A DNA stretch of 64,000 nt. Origin: Chrysemys picta bellii. Its lineage: Eukaryota > Chordata > Testudines > Emydidae. The translations under genes were made by a program, and so were the position numbers. Below the pieces are notes generated by a model. The model ran no database searches. It was not told the DNA's origin and saw nothing but the letters and a program-made list of their open reading frames with translations. The DNA is taken from assembly GCF_011386835.1 (NCBI RefSeq), contig NC_088794.1, positions 68,272,434 through 68,336,433 on the forward strand, written 5' to 3'. Below, in pieces: positions 47,239-57,870 of the stretch; positions within the stretch are counted from its first letter, which is position 1; each line of letters starts with the position of its first letter.

Positions 47239-48416
47239 TGTGACGGGTTGAATCACAGAAACCCCCTTGGGAGCTGCCACCCGATGTGCAAAGACTACCC
47301 CTGCTCCTGTTTTCTCTGCCAGCTCAGGACTCCAGCACCCTGTCTTGCTGAGCCAGACACTCCCGTCTCTCCAGCACAGACCCAGGGTCTGAATTACTTC
47401 CCCCAAAGCTGCAGGTTTACCTGAAAACAGCTCAGAGAAGTGTGCTTGTCTTTAGCATTGAGATGCCCAACTCCCAATGGGGTCTAAACCCAGATAAATC
47501 CGTTTTACCCTGCATAAAGCTTATGCAGGGCAAACTCATAAATTGTTCGCTCTCTATAACACTGATAGAGAGATATGCACAGTTGTTTGCAGGTATTAAT
47601 ACATACTCTGAGTAAATTACTAAATAAAAAGTGATTTTATTAAATACAGAAAATAGGATTTAAGTGGTTCCAAGTAGTAACAGACAGAACCAAGTAAAAT
47701 AAAATAAAATGCGCAAATCTATGCCTAATCAAACTGAATACAGATAATCTCACCCTCAGAGATGCTTCAGTAAGTTTTTTCTCAGACTGGACACCTTCCA
47801 TGCTTGGGCACAATTCTTTCCCCTGGTACAGCTCTTGTTGCAACTCAGGTGATAGCTAGGGGATTCTTCATGATGGCTCCTCTCTCCCCTCTGTTCTCTT
47901 CCACCCCTTTATATATCTTTTGCATAAGGCAGGAACCTTTTGTCCCTCTGGGTTTCTACCCCCCCGGAAAAGCACCAGGTTAAAGATGGATTCCAGTTCA
48001 GGTGACATGATCACATGTCACTGCAAGACTTCATTGCCCACTTGCCAGCACACACATATACAGGAAGACTAACAGGTAAACACAGCCATCTGCAGACAAT
48101 GGTCCTTGTTAATGGGAGTCATCAAGATTCCAAACCATCATTAATGGCCCACACTTTACATAAATACAATAGGCCCTCAGAGTTACATTTTATATTTCTA
48201 GTTTTAGATACAAGAGTGGTACATTTATACAAATCCGATGATCATACTCAGTAGATTATAAGCTTTGTAATGACACCTTACAAGAGACCTTTTGCATGAA
48301 GCATTACGTTACGTTATATTCACTTATTACCATATTTTCTCTAAAACTATCCCAGTTACATTATATTCACTTATTATCAAGTTTTTATAAAACCATATAG
48401 ACTACACAACGTCACA
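47239..48416 (-). mobile_element. Solo ERV LTR, copy 2 (1178 bp)
   Basis: Same family as 38312-39451, with the same ends (TGTGACGGG / CGTCACA) and the same strand. It has its own perfect 5-bp duplication CTTCC (47234-47238 and 48417-48421), so it is an independent insertion. The minus-strand TATA-like box is at 47908-47917. It differs from copy 1 by a partial duplication of the 'cagttacattatattcactt' segment near 48305-48380, and by a shorter C-run. Confidence 0.9.
47908..47917 (-). promoter_or_regulatory. TATA-like box of LTR copy 2
   Basis: GATATATAAA at the position matching that in copy 1, followed on the minus strand by the same AAAGGGGTGG context. Activity is unknown. Confidence 0.45.
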
Positions 48417-48421
48417 CTTCC

Positions 48422-49055
48422 CTCTCCCCAAAGCCCGGGTCTCCCCAGCTGCTCTCCCATTTTATGTTCTCCCAAGGTCTCCCACACCCTATGTGCCCTC
48501 CCCCCCCCCACAGTTCTGCTCCCCAACTCATATTTGGGCCTCTTTCAGGGAGAATTAGAGGAGAGGCTGGAGCTGGACGAGGCTCATTCTCTCCTTTGGA
48601 GCTAGCCAGATACCTGCTTGCCCTCCTCTGCTCCCAGAACCGAGGGAGTGAAGAGGGGAGAAAAAGGGAGAAGTTGTGACTCCAGAAAGTCGTCTCCTAG
48701 CTTCCCAGCAGGTGGTCAGAGTGAGCCTAGTGGCAAGAAACTGCAGCTGCAGACTCCTCCTTGCCCCCTCCATCGTTCAGCAGCTGACAGGAAGGGAGTT
48801 GTGAGAGAGTGCTGACCTGCATTGAGTAGCATCCTCAGCCTGCTCTCTCCTCCCGCTGGAGCCACCCTTCCTTCCCTCCAAGTGGTAGCCAAAAGTTGGG
48901 CATGGGGAGAGAAAGAGTATTGCCTGCCATAAGCTGAAAGCTGGGCAAGAGTAGGATGAGATGTCAGGCTTTGTCTCCCTCCAATGAACTAAAATAAAAA
49001 TACACCCAATGCTTTGAGTACAAGAGAAGGTATAGGAGCATTAGGATGAATACGA
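48422..49055. other. GC-richer unclassified sequence
   Basis: C-rich then G/A-rich sequence with overlapping 65-72 codon frames on both strands and no domain. It probably continues the 47053-47238 sequence that the LTR split. Confidence 0.35.
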
Positions 49056-49195
49056 GAAAAAGAAAAGTTCAGCTGAGTATCAGGAAATACATCCTTACAA
49101 TGAGGTCTATTAGTTTATGGAATGCTAGTTCATGCCCTGTCACTTGAGAATTTTCATAGACTACAAAAAGCACTGAAAAATATGTACCAGGAAGA
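49056..49195 (+). mobile_element. CR1 LINE scrap, ORF2 C-terminal part
   Basis: 'gagtatcaggaaatacatcc', 'ttacaatgaggtctattagt' and 'ttatggaatgc' resemble the conserved ...RKYFLN...LWN... end of CR1 ORF2, just upstream of the 3' UTR. Short and diverged. Confidence 0.45.
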
Positions 49196-50350
49196 GGGCT
49201 TGAAATCTAAACCCATGTATCAGAGGCCTGGTATGAGGCCTGAGCTAATGTAGTCAAAACCTTGTTAATATAAAGCAAAGTTAAGTTGTGAGCAAGAGGT
49301 AGGCCCTGCTCACAGAATTTGGCAAGCATAGGGTTGATATTGTAAAAATTCCTAATAGGTGCTAGGCACAAAACATGCATGCAAGCACATTCCAGAAGGG
49401 GGGTACCAGAACACCCCAATAAATACATTCCCCAAAGATAACAGGAACATGCTGACTCATCTTAAGGATAAAGTCAGAATTTGCGGTCATTTTAGAGTGT
49501 AAGCCTGTTATGCCCTATATATGTACTTATTAAAATTATTTGTATTTATAATTTGCAATCATGGAGCATCAGTAAATAACAGAGCTAGTTGAAATTTGTT
49601 GAAAAATTGGTTTTGAAAAAATTGTTCAGTTTGTGAAACTGATTTTTTTTTCAAGAAAATTGAGTATCATGGGACTAAGCTGATCAGCAAATTTTAAATG
49701 TAAAAAATATTCTGTTGCTTTGTTCAGTTTTAATCATGTTTGATCTTTAGTTAGCATCATCTTAAATCGTATTTCACTGTTGAACCTCTACTACTTTTTC
49801 TTTTTCTCCCCCCTTCCCACTTTGCATTCTCCCTGACACCAAACTTTTTTCTCTTGTGTACGGTGCTGGCTTTAGTTTAGTTTTGTTTGTTATTGGTTTG
49901 GTTTGGATTTTTTTTTGGTTCTTAAACTTTTCTCTATTTAGTTACTGATTAGTGTGTTTTTCTTCTCTGTTTGTGTTTGACAATGTCTTTGGGATTTTGA
50001 GGGTGGCATTAACAATTAAGTTTTCCTTAATTCAGTCTTATTGAGCCAGATTTATCTTCAGTGTAATTCCATTGACCTAAAAAATGAATTGGGTGCTGTA
50101 CAAAACCAGTCCTCTATTTTGTGGCCTCTGAATACAAAATTATCTTATCCAGATTACTATGGACCATATGCTACCACTAAAATCAAATGAAATATTGTGA
50201 ATGGATCAGTGGCAAGACAATCTAGTATGTGTTGCAACAATGCTTAGTAAAAGAGCCTACAACAACCCCAACTAAGTTTCAGTGAAATCTGCTAGTTGAA
50301 GTTAACTGTCCTAATAGCCACTGAAACTTCAGTCCATACATCATGGAATG
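49196..50350. other. AT-rich non-coding spacer
   Basis: 49590-49680 carries 'tgttgaaaaattggttttga'-type AT-rich repeat words. T-rich tracts lie at 49790-49980. No gene is seen. Confidence 0.45.
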
Positions 50351-51064
50351 CAGTGACACTAAAGTATTTAGGGATCATGGTAGATAATCAAATGAACATG
50401 AGCTCCTGATGCCCTGTTGTTTGTAACAGGCAAATGTGATCCTTGGATGTATAAGCAAGAGAATATCAAGCAAAAGCAAGGAATATTGTATACAGCATTA
50501 GTGACACCATTACTGGAATACTTTGTCCATTTCTGGTGTCCACACTTCCAAAAGGATGTTGAAAAATTGGAGAGGATTCAAAAAAGCTACAGGAATGATT
50601 TGAAGTCTGGAAAATTTGCATTATAGTGAGAAACTAAAGAAGCTTAATCTATTTAGTTTATCCAAGGGAAGGTTAAGAATTGTCTTGATTACGGTCTATA
50701 TGTACCTACATGGAGAATAGATTTCGGACATTAAATGGCTCTTCAATCTAGCAGACAAACTCATAATGAGAGCCAATGGCTGGAAGCTGAAGCTAGACAA
50801 ATTCAGATAAGAAATAAGGCACTCATTTTTAAATGAGGCAATTAGTCTTTGGAGCAACTTACCTAGGGACATAGTGGATTTTCTACCACATCCAGTCTTT
50901 AAATCAAGACTGAATATCTTCCTAAATGATAAACTCTCTCATACAGAAATTATGGTCTTGCTGCAAACATTATTTCGTGGGGTTCTTTGGCCAGTGTTGT
51001 GCAGGAGGTTGAACTAGATTAATACAATGGTTCCATATAGCCTTTTATTCTGGGAATCTACGAG
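50351..51064 (+). mobile_element. Old CR1 LINE, 3' part of ORF2 and tail
   Basis: The 50417-50626 frame reads ILYTALVTPLLEYFVHFWCPHFQKDVEKLERIQK, matching the conserved LVRPHLEYCVQFWSP...DIEKLERVQ block of CR1 ORF2. The following ORF end and 3' UTR are recognisable ('ggttgaactagattaataca', 'gaatctacgag'). Frameshifts and stops make it dead. It resembles the 26.8-28.4 kb subfamily more than the 52.8 kb one. Confidence 0.8.
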
Positions 51065-52189
51065 AAGTTCCCCATGTTAATTCCATCATTTTATGCAGCT
51101 GCCTTTATAGGACCCAATTCAGCACAGTACATAGACACATGCTTAACTTTAAGCACATGCTTAAAATCCAATGAAGATAACGGAACAATTTTTTCAGTGG
51201 AAGTTGAGCATGTTTGACTACTTTGCTGAATTAGGCCCATAACAGCTATTTAAAAAAAATCCTTTGTTATTATCCTTTGACATTAATAGGTTTCATTATC
51301 TTGGTACATTTGTGAATTTTAGTATTATTTCACTGATTAATTCTACTGCAGATTTTTGCTATAGTAGTTTTACATAACAAACTTAAACAAAAGCTTTTGA
51401 ATTTCTTTTCTTATACGGTGGAACCATTAAAATTCAATTTACAAATTCCTAAGTAACATTAGAAGGTTTAAAAAAAATGATAACTGGTTGCTCTATTTTA
51501 TTAGACCATTACATTTCTATTCAAGTTTCCAATATAAAAGCCTATTTCTGAGGTTTATAACTCAGCCATGAAAAAACTGATCTGTGTAGATGCTCAAAGG
51601 CAGACAAGTTTAAGATGCAAAAGCGTAGGGTGTTTATTTTTTAATTAACAAAGCAAAGAATCACTAACTGTTGTAAAGCTTCATGAGCATTAAAATTGCA
51701 AACCGCTTTTGATAACTTTGAGTATCTATAACTCAAAACCAGGTTTCATTTAAAAAGAAAAAAATATATTATAGTACATTAGATGCTTTGACATATTTAT
51801 TATTTTAAAAAAACCTCTGGAAATAAAGAAGCTTAAAAATTAGTTGCTCATTGCATAAACACACAAACAATATTTTCCAGGAATGTTAAATAGGCACCTT
51901 TCAACCTTAATTATATACATAGCAGTTGCAGAAGAACTTCTTGACTAGCTTAATTCCTATCCAGCTCCGCACAGTTCTTTCCTAATCTTGCTGCTTTACA
52001 CCAAGTTAGGCTCCCCTCCAGTGATTGGGAATGCCATAACAATCCAATGAAAGTCTTCCAGACACAAACATGTCACCATGCTGCTCCCTGTGTTGGCTAA
52101 TTAAATGTTGGACAGTGCTATTACATGCTGGAGCATGTGTTACTGAATGCCAGGCAGCTCTCATGTTTATCTCTAGCTATCCTATAGTG
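51065..52189. other. Non-coding spacer with one palindromic module
   Basis: At 51113-51240 'cacatgcttaactttaagca' and 'ttgctgaattaggcccat' mark a diverged palindromic amniote module. The rest is AT-rich and unrecognised. Confidence 0.5.
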
Positions 52190-52600
52190 TACGAAGTTAG
52201 TGATGGAGAGGTCTGTTAGACAGTATATCTTCCACAAAATGCAGGATGGTACGTTGCACATTGTAAATTTTTCTAGTGTTTTATGTAGTCTAGATTTAAA
52301 TATCCCAAATAATGGGGCTCCTCCCACTGCCCTGGGGAGTCTTCTACAGTCCAATCAATCTTACAGCCAGAAAGCTTTTCCTTATAGTCATCCAAAATTA
52401 AAGTATTAATCTCATCTCATTAGTCCTAGTCATATCATCAAAAATAATTCTATTTTGCTTACATTCATTTACACCATTCAAATATTTGTACAATAGAGGA
52501 TTACCATCTCACTCCTCACTCCTTATTAGTCTCTTAGCCCAAAGCAAAAATAGAGTTTTAACTTACTGTCTCTGTAATATAATACTTTATACTTTATCCA
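52190..52600 (-). mobile_element. Old CR1-type LINE fragment
   Basis: Read on the plus strand, 'cctggggagtcttctacagt', 'cagccagaaagcttttcctt' and 'aatatttgtacaatagagga' follow the reversed order of a conserved CR1 ORF2 C-terminal region. Very diverged, with no usable frame. Confidence 0.5.
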
Positions 52601-52764
52601 CTGGGATACATGACAAGATACTGTTTCTAAAGCCCATAGGTGCAATGTGATCAATTAGGAATCAAATTCTACCTGCAGTTACACCCACTGAAACCTCACT
52701 GATGTCAGAGAATATATGGGGTACATGGGCAGAATATACCCCAGGACTTTTATGAGAGATATAA
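52601..52764. other. Short spacer upstream of the younger CR1
   Basis: No recognised feature. The CR1 5' truncation point is somewhere in 52740-52775. Confidence 0.4.
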
Positions 52765-54189
52765 GTATGCGATCGGGGGAGGTACTGGACGATTGGAAAG
52801 AGGCAAATATAGTGCCCATATTTTAAAAAAGGGAAGAAAGAACCCGGGGAACTATAGACCCGTCTGCCTCACTTCAGTCCTCGAGGAATCCATTTTGAAG
52901 CACTTGGAGGAGAGGAAGGTGATCAGGAACAGTCAACACGGATTCACCAAGGGCAAGTCATGCCTGACCAACCTGATTGCCTTTTATGATGAGATAACTG
53001 GCTCTGTAGATATGGGGAAAGCGGTGGATGTGATATATCTTGACTTTAGCAAAACTTTTGATACGGTCTCCTACAGTATTCTTGCCAGCAAGTTAAAAAG
53101 GTATGGATTGGATGTATGGACTATAAGGTGTATAGAAAGCTGGCTAGATTGTCAGGCTCAATGGGTAGTGATCAACGGCTCGATGTCTAGTTGGCAGCCG
53201 GTATCAAGAGGAGTGCCGCAGGGCTCGGTCCTGGGACTGGTTTTGTTCAACATCTTTATTAATGATCTGGATGATGGGGTTAATTGCACCCTCAACAAGT
53301 TTGCAGATGACACTAAGATGCGGGGAGAGGTAGATACACTGGAGGGTAGGGATAGGGTCCAGAGTGACATAGAAAAATTGGAGGATTGGGCCAAAAGAAA
53401 TCTGTTGAGGTTCAACGAGGACAAGTGCAGAGTCCTGCACTTACAAAGAAAGAATCCCATGCATCTCTACAGGCTGGGGACCGACTGGCTAAGCAGCAGT
53501 TCTGCAGAAAAGGACCTGGGGATTACAGTGGACGAGAAGCGGGATACAAGTCAGCAGTGGGCCCTCATTGCCAAGAAGGCCAATGGCATATTGGGCTGTA
53601 TTAGTAGGAGCATTGCCAGCAGACCGAGGGAAGTGATTATTCCCCTCTATTCAACACTGGTGAGGTCACACCTGGAGTACTGCATCCAGTTTTGGTCCCC
53701 CCACTACAGAAGGGATGTGGACAAATTGGAGAGAGTCCAGCGGAGGGCAACGAAAATGATTAGGGGGCTGGGGCACATGACTTATGAGAAGAGGCTGAGG
53801 GAACTGGGGTTATTTAGTCTGCAGAAGAGAAGAGTGAGGGGGAATTTGATAGCAGCCTTCAACTACCTGAAGGGGGATTCCAAAGAGGATGGAGCTCGGC
53901 TGTTCTCAGTGGTGGCAGATGACAGAACAAGGAGCAATGGTCTCAAGTTGCAGTGGGGGGAGGTCTAGGTTGGATATTAGGAAACACTATTTCACTAGGA
54001 GGGTGGTGAAGCACTGGAATGGGTTACCTAAGGAGGTGGTGACATTTCCATCCTTAGACGTTTTTAAGGCCTGATTTGACAAAGCCCTGGCTGGGATGAT
54101 TTAGTTGGTGTTGGTCCTGCTTTGAGCAGGGGATTGGACTAGATGACTTCCTGAGGTCTCTTCCAACCCTGATATTCTATGATTCTATG
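52765..54189 (+). mobile_element. CR1 LINE, 5'-truncated, youngest copy in the window
   Basis: Starts within ORF2, just before the 'ggacgattggaaagaggcaa' (DDWKEA) region, and runs through the RT domain to the 3' end. The tail has 'ggactagatgacttcctgag', 'gtctcttccaaccctgatat' and two ATTCTATG units at 54174-54189. An 8-bp microsatellite tail and 5' truncation are defining CR1 traits. Confidence 0.93.
52826..54074 (+). pseudogene. CR1 ORF2 reverse transcriptase, frameshifted
   Basis: The main open frame (to 53968, 391 codons) is genuine from KKGRKNPGNYRPVCLTSV onward; the codons before it come from a frameshift at the T-run near 52818-52822. Numbering from 52793, RT motif A YLDFSKTFD is about residues 82-90, the VPQGSVLG motif 141-148, and the catalytic FADD 170-173, all intact. 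It continues through SHLEYCIQFWSPHYRRDVDKLERVQRRATKMIRG. A G-run near 53955 shifts the frame, and the true C-terminus ([24 protein letters not shown]) continues in the next frame to 54074. The endonuclease domain is absent. The protein would copy CR1 RNA at the target site, but this copy cannot do so. Confidence 0.92.
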
Positions 54190-55783
54190 AAGACAGTTTT
54201 AGGCAAAATCCATCCCTGCTGAAACTCCTTTGACTCAATAGGAGTTACTTCAGGGATAAGTTTGGTTGTATATTTCAGCAGGTGCCTATAAACACATTTT
54301 TGTGACAGATTGAAATGGAAATTTACTCTGGATTTTTAAAATAAAAAACTGTATAAAATTGAAAAATGAATGAAGAAAAAAATCAAACAAACAAGGGACA
54401 CATTTTTGTACAATGAAAATGTTACATTAATGGTAATTATATGGCTAAACTCCTGTGGATTATTCCCATGGGAGGAGTCAGGGGTTTCGTTGCCTACAGG
54501 AGGTCAGACTAGGTGGCTTTATACTCTATGACTCTAATTGCTATTATTGCACCCTATTTAGTCAATGGGAGATAGTGATGGGGAGTTTGTGGCCTAAGTG
54601 TCATTTGAGCATTTGGTATTACAGTGGAGATTTTCATTTTGGATTTTATCTCCTGGGGGGAAATGATCCTACCCAACTATGTGCTTGTACGTAGGAGTTT
54701 TCAGTCCTAGATGTGGTGTTTGAGTGCTACTACAATACAAATAATCAAATAAATAAATAAATAGTCAGAATGTTAATTTACACACTCAAATGTAAGGAGG
54801 AAACTTTAAGCCTTGGCCAAATTTTGATAAAAGTTACACTGGTGTAAATCTGGAGTAATTCCTCTTAAATTAATGGAATTATTCCAGATGCACTGGTGTA
54901 AATGAGACCTGAATCGGATCCAGCCACTCCAATTATTAGAGTAAACTACATAATCCAAGGAGCGATAGATTTGGGTTCCCAGTGCTGCATATATTCAAAG
55001 GAAGATAATCAGAATGGACTGAAATTATGCCTCCAGTGCCATATGTTTCTTCTAATATACCAGTCCAAAGTTCTAAATCTAGATTTATTGGTGTTAAAAC
55101 TCTTCATCTAATAAGCATTTAATGACTTACTCTGAAGAGAGTGCAGGTTTAACTAGCCTACAGAGTGGTACACATTGATAATAGGGAAGCCTTTTTTATT
55201 AAGTGACAATATTCAAAATAAATACTTATTTAAAAGTATTTCAAAAAATAAAAAAAAAACTTTATCTCCCACTGGAATGCATTGTAGGATTCCACTTGTA
55301 ACCTCAGTTGTATCAGCAAAACTTTCATTGCAGACGGCAGGAATTTAGCCCCCAAATCCCACCAATACTATTTAAACTCCTGCAAATACATTTCAGTACA
55401 AATTGAAATATAGCATAATACCAATTAAAGCAACATTTTGTAAATAAGTTTAAAAATAGAAGATGTTTTCTATCTAACTCAGGCATAATATAATCAGGCA
55501 CAGCTTTTTTGAAATGAGTCAAGTTCCCATTGAAGAAATCTGGTCCTATGCACATTTTTATACACTATTTTTTAAAATTACCTGTTGTCTGTAACACACT
55601 CTCCATGTTTTGAGAAATGTTTGTCTCTATCATTTACTTTCTCCTTTTTCATTTAGCAGTTGCCCTTTTATATTAATACTCATCATTGAAGCTGCTTTTG
55701 CTTACATGGCTCTCTGTGGAGGGGGTTTGATGAGAAAAGTTGCAAGTCTCTGGCTTGCAGTCCTGTTTAGTTGTAGCTAAAGA
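54190..55783. other. AT-rich spacer with a CR1 tail scrap and palindromic module
   Basis: 54455-54536 is a degraded CR1 3' tail ('caggaggtcagactaggtgg', 'ctctatgactcta'). (AAAT)n lies at 54745-54762. 54834-54903 is a palindromic module (see its own entry). The rest is unrecognised. No gene is seen. Confidence 0.55.
54834..54903. repeat. Palindromic 'ttacactggtgtaaat' module
   Basis: TTACACTGGTGTAAATCTGG and the opposite arm CCAGATGCACTGGTGTAA are inverted copies around 'attaatggaatt', with indels. This is a common amniote palindromic repeat without coding content. Confidence 0.7.
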
Positions 55784-56374
55784 CAGGGCCGGCTCTAGGC
55801 ACCAGGCACCCAAGCACATGCTTGGGGCGGCACCTGGTAAGGGGCGGCGGGGGGAGAGCGGCGCGGCATTCCGCGGGGGGGGGGGGCGCTCCAGCGGCGC
55901 AGCGCTGGGGGGGCGGGCTCCGGTTGCGCGGGGCTCGGCGAGGGGGCGGCGCGGGCGTGGCGCTGGAAGGGGGTTCCAGCGGCGCTCGGCGGGGGGCGGG
56001 GGTGGGCTCCGGCAGCGCGGGGCTCGGCACTGGGGGGGCAGCGCGGGGCTCGGCGCTCGGAGGGGGGGGGTCCGGTGGCGCTCGGCGGGGGGGGCGGCAC
56101 GGTGCTCGGCTGGGGGCGGGGGCGGGCTCCAGCGGCGGGGGGCGTCGCGGGGCTCGGCGCTCGGAGGGGGGGTTCCGGTGGCGCTCGGCGCGGGGGGGGG
56201 GCTCTGGCGCTCGGCGGGGGGGCGGTGCTCTGGGGGGTTCCGGTGGCGCTCGGCGGGGGGGCGGCCCGGCGCTCGGCTGGGGGGGGCGGCGCGGCCCGGC
56301 GCTCGGTGGGGGGGCCTGGGGGGCGGCGCTTTTTTTTGCTGCTTGGGGCAGCAAAAAAGCTAGAGCCGGCCCTG
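55784..56374. mobile_element. hAT MITE with G-rich minisatellite core (591 bp)
   Basis: Ends CAGGGCCGGCTCTAG and CTAGAGCCGGCCCTG are perfect inverted repeats. Octamers GCTAAAGA (55776-55783) and GCTATAGA (56375-56382) match at 7 of 8, a slightly mutated target duplication. The outer non-repetitive part ('gcttggggcggcacc' left, 'gcttggggcagcaaaaaagc' right) flanks a G-rich tandem core. The same family occurs at 59565-59803 with a different, shorter core. Several 100-200 codon frames in the core on both strands are compositional artefacts. Confidence 0.9.
55843..56330. repeat. G-rich minisatellite, strong quadruplex potential
   Basis: Irregular units of roughly 20-50 bp repeat the core GCGCTCGGCGGGGGGG with variants. 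The plus strand has at least ten runs of seven or more G separated by short GC-rich loops. It lies wholly inside the hAT MITE. Confidence 0.9.
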
Positions 56375-56497
56375 GCTATAGAGATACATAGAGTAGATTT
56401 GCAAGGACACAGTAGAGTGGTTCCATCCCAACTCCAACAGTCTCCGTGGTGATGAGGAGGATGAAAGTCTCCAGGAAGGGGAACATCAAGGTGGAAG

Positions 56498-57327
56498 CAG
56501 GGCCGGATTAATGCCGGGGCTTTAAAGGCTGCAGGCTAGTGCCTCGGACTAAGGGGAGCCCCACAGGCCCATGGGCCAGATGAGGCTCGCTGCTTCTTTT
56601 CATCCGGCCCGCAGCAGTCCCCAAGCCTCAGTGTCCCCCCTCCCACAGCTGGCATGTCCCTGCGGCCCCTAGGCAAGGGCGTTCTGGGGAAGGGGAGGGG
56701 ACGCATACACACGCTCAGCACAGTGCCATGCACAGTCAGGCATGCAGGGGGACACGCAGACACGCTGTAGCTGGACTGGAGCCAAAAATCACCTGATTCA
56801 AGCTTTCATTCTGATTGGCCAGAACCAGGGGTGGGCCAGGGCCAGGAGCCAATCAAAAAACAAGAAGCTACAAGCTACTGTAAAAGCCCCGAAAGCCAAA
56901 AAGTTAGCCAACACGTAACGCACAAGCCAACTCAGCCTAAAACAAGCCCAATTTCTGCTTAGTTTCAGTGTATTTGGGAACTCTGGGGGATCCTGCCTTA
57001 GCTCCACTACGCCACTGACCAGGAGCCGCCCGAAGTAAGTGCCTCTGGGCCGGTGCCTGCACCCCACACCCCCTCCTGCATCCCAACCCTCTACCCCAAC
57101 CCAGAGCCCCTCCTGCACCCAAACTTCCTCCCAGACCCCGCACCTCCAACTGCACCCCGACCCCCTGTCCCATCCCTGGCCCCATCCCAGAGCCCATCCC
57201 CCAGCTGGAACTGCACCCCCTTCTGCACCCCAATCCCCTGCCCCAGCTCTGAGCCCACACTCCAAACCCCCAGGGGCCGCACAAAATATAATAATCACGG
57301 GCCCACAGGAGAGTTAATCCGGCCTTG
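56498..57327. mobile_element. hAT element, CAGGGCCGGATTAA family (830 bp)
   Basis: Ends CAGGGCCGGATTAA and TTAATCCGGCCTTG are inverted with one mismatch. A perfect 8-bp duplication GGTGGAAG flanks it (56490-56497 and 57328-57335). Inside, 57050-57270 is a degenerate C-rich tandem array ('cctcctgcaccc', 'ccccaaccc'). 56999-57018 ('agctccactacgccactg') looks like the end of another hAT family, suggesting a nested fragment. Frames of 107-166 codons come from the C-rich array and are not genes. Confidence 0.9.
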
Positions 57328-57429
57328 GGTGGAAGGGAGGGAAAATCTCATTTGTAAAAATCCTCCTTCCAGATGATTCTGAAGATACCCTTTCAGTTAT
57401 TTGGAGGAGACCAGTAACAGTAATGGGGG

Positions 57430-57870
57430 ATTATATTATTAGAGATATAAATAGTTATGGTTGTGATGGCTGAGGGAACGGTGAATTACCTGCAAGGTGT
57501 GAAGGCTGCAGACCTCGTGAGATATCTAGACTGACTTATGTGACATTCTAGGAAGGAGCCAGTGGTCAGGGTATATGTAGGTACCAATGACATAGGAAAA
57601 GGTAGGAAAGAAGTTCTGAAGACCAAATTTCAGCTACTAGATAACAGATGCAAGTCCAGGATACCATTCTCTGAAATGTTTTCAGTTCCACATAGAGAGC
57701 CAGTTAGACAGGCTCTCTCAATGTGTGGCTCTCTCAATGTGTGGATGAGACAATGATGGGGGGAGGGGGGATTTGGGTTAGTTAAGAACTGAGGATCCCT
57801 TTGGGAAAGGAGGAGCCTATATAAGGAAGTTGGGCTCCACCTTAACCAAAACTAAACCAGATTGCTGGCA
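57430..57870 (+). pseudogene. CR1 ORF1 remnant, SGNH esterase domain
   Basis: One frame reads V-M-GDYIIRDINS (block I, where active CR1 has GDS; here the catalytic Ser position is Tyr), with stops. Another (57562 onward) reads VYVGTNDIGKGRKEVLKTKFQLL, which holds the block III G-x-N-D. Later, near 57835, a broken LHLNQTK reading marks the end of the domain. ORF1 is thought to help the LINE RNP. This copy is inactive from stops, frameshifts and the changed Ser. A 16-bp tandem duplication (57711-57726 and 57727-57742) adds to the damage. Confidence 0.72.

Noticed and set aside
38312..48416. A single endogenous provirus with two LTRs
   Set aside because: The two similar LTRs have different 5-bp duplications and the DNA between them holds L2, CR1, a MITE and another LTR, with no retroviral genes.
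55740..56452. Overlapping frames of 100-207 codons on both strands
   Set aside because: All lie in the G-rich minisatellite of a hAT MITE. Gly/Ala/Arg or Pro-rich products follow from composition, and equal openness on both strands argues against coding.
57039..57376. Pro-rich frames of about 100 codons
   Set aside because: Translation of a C-rich tandem array inside the hAT element 56498-57327.
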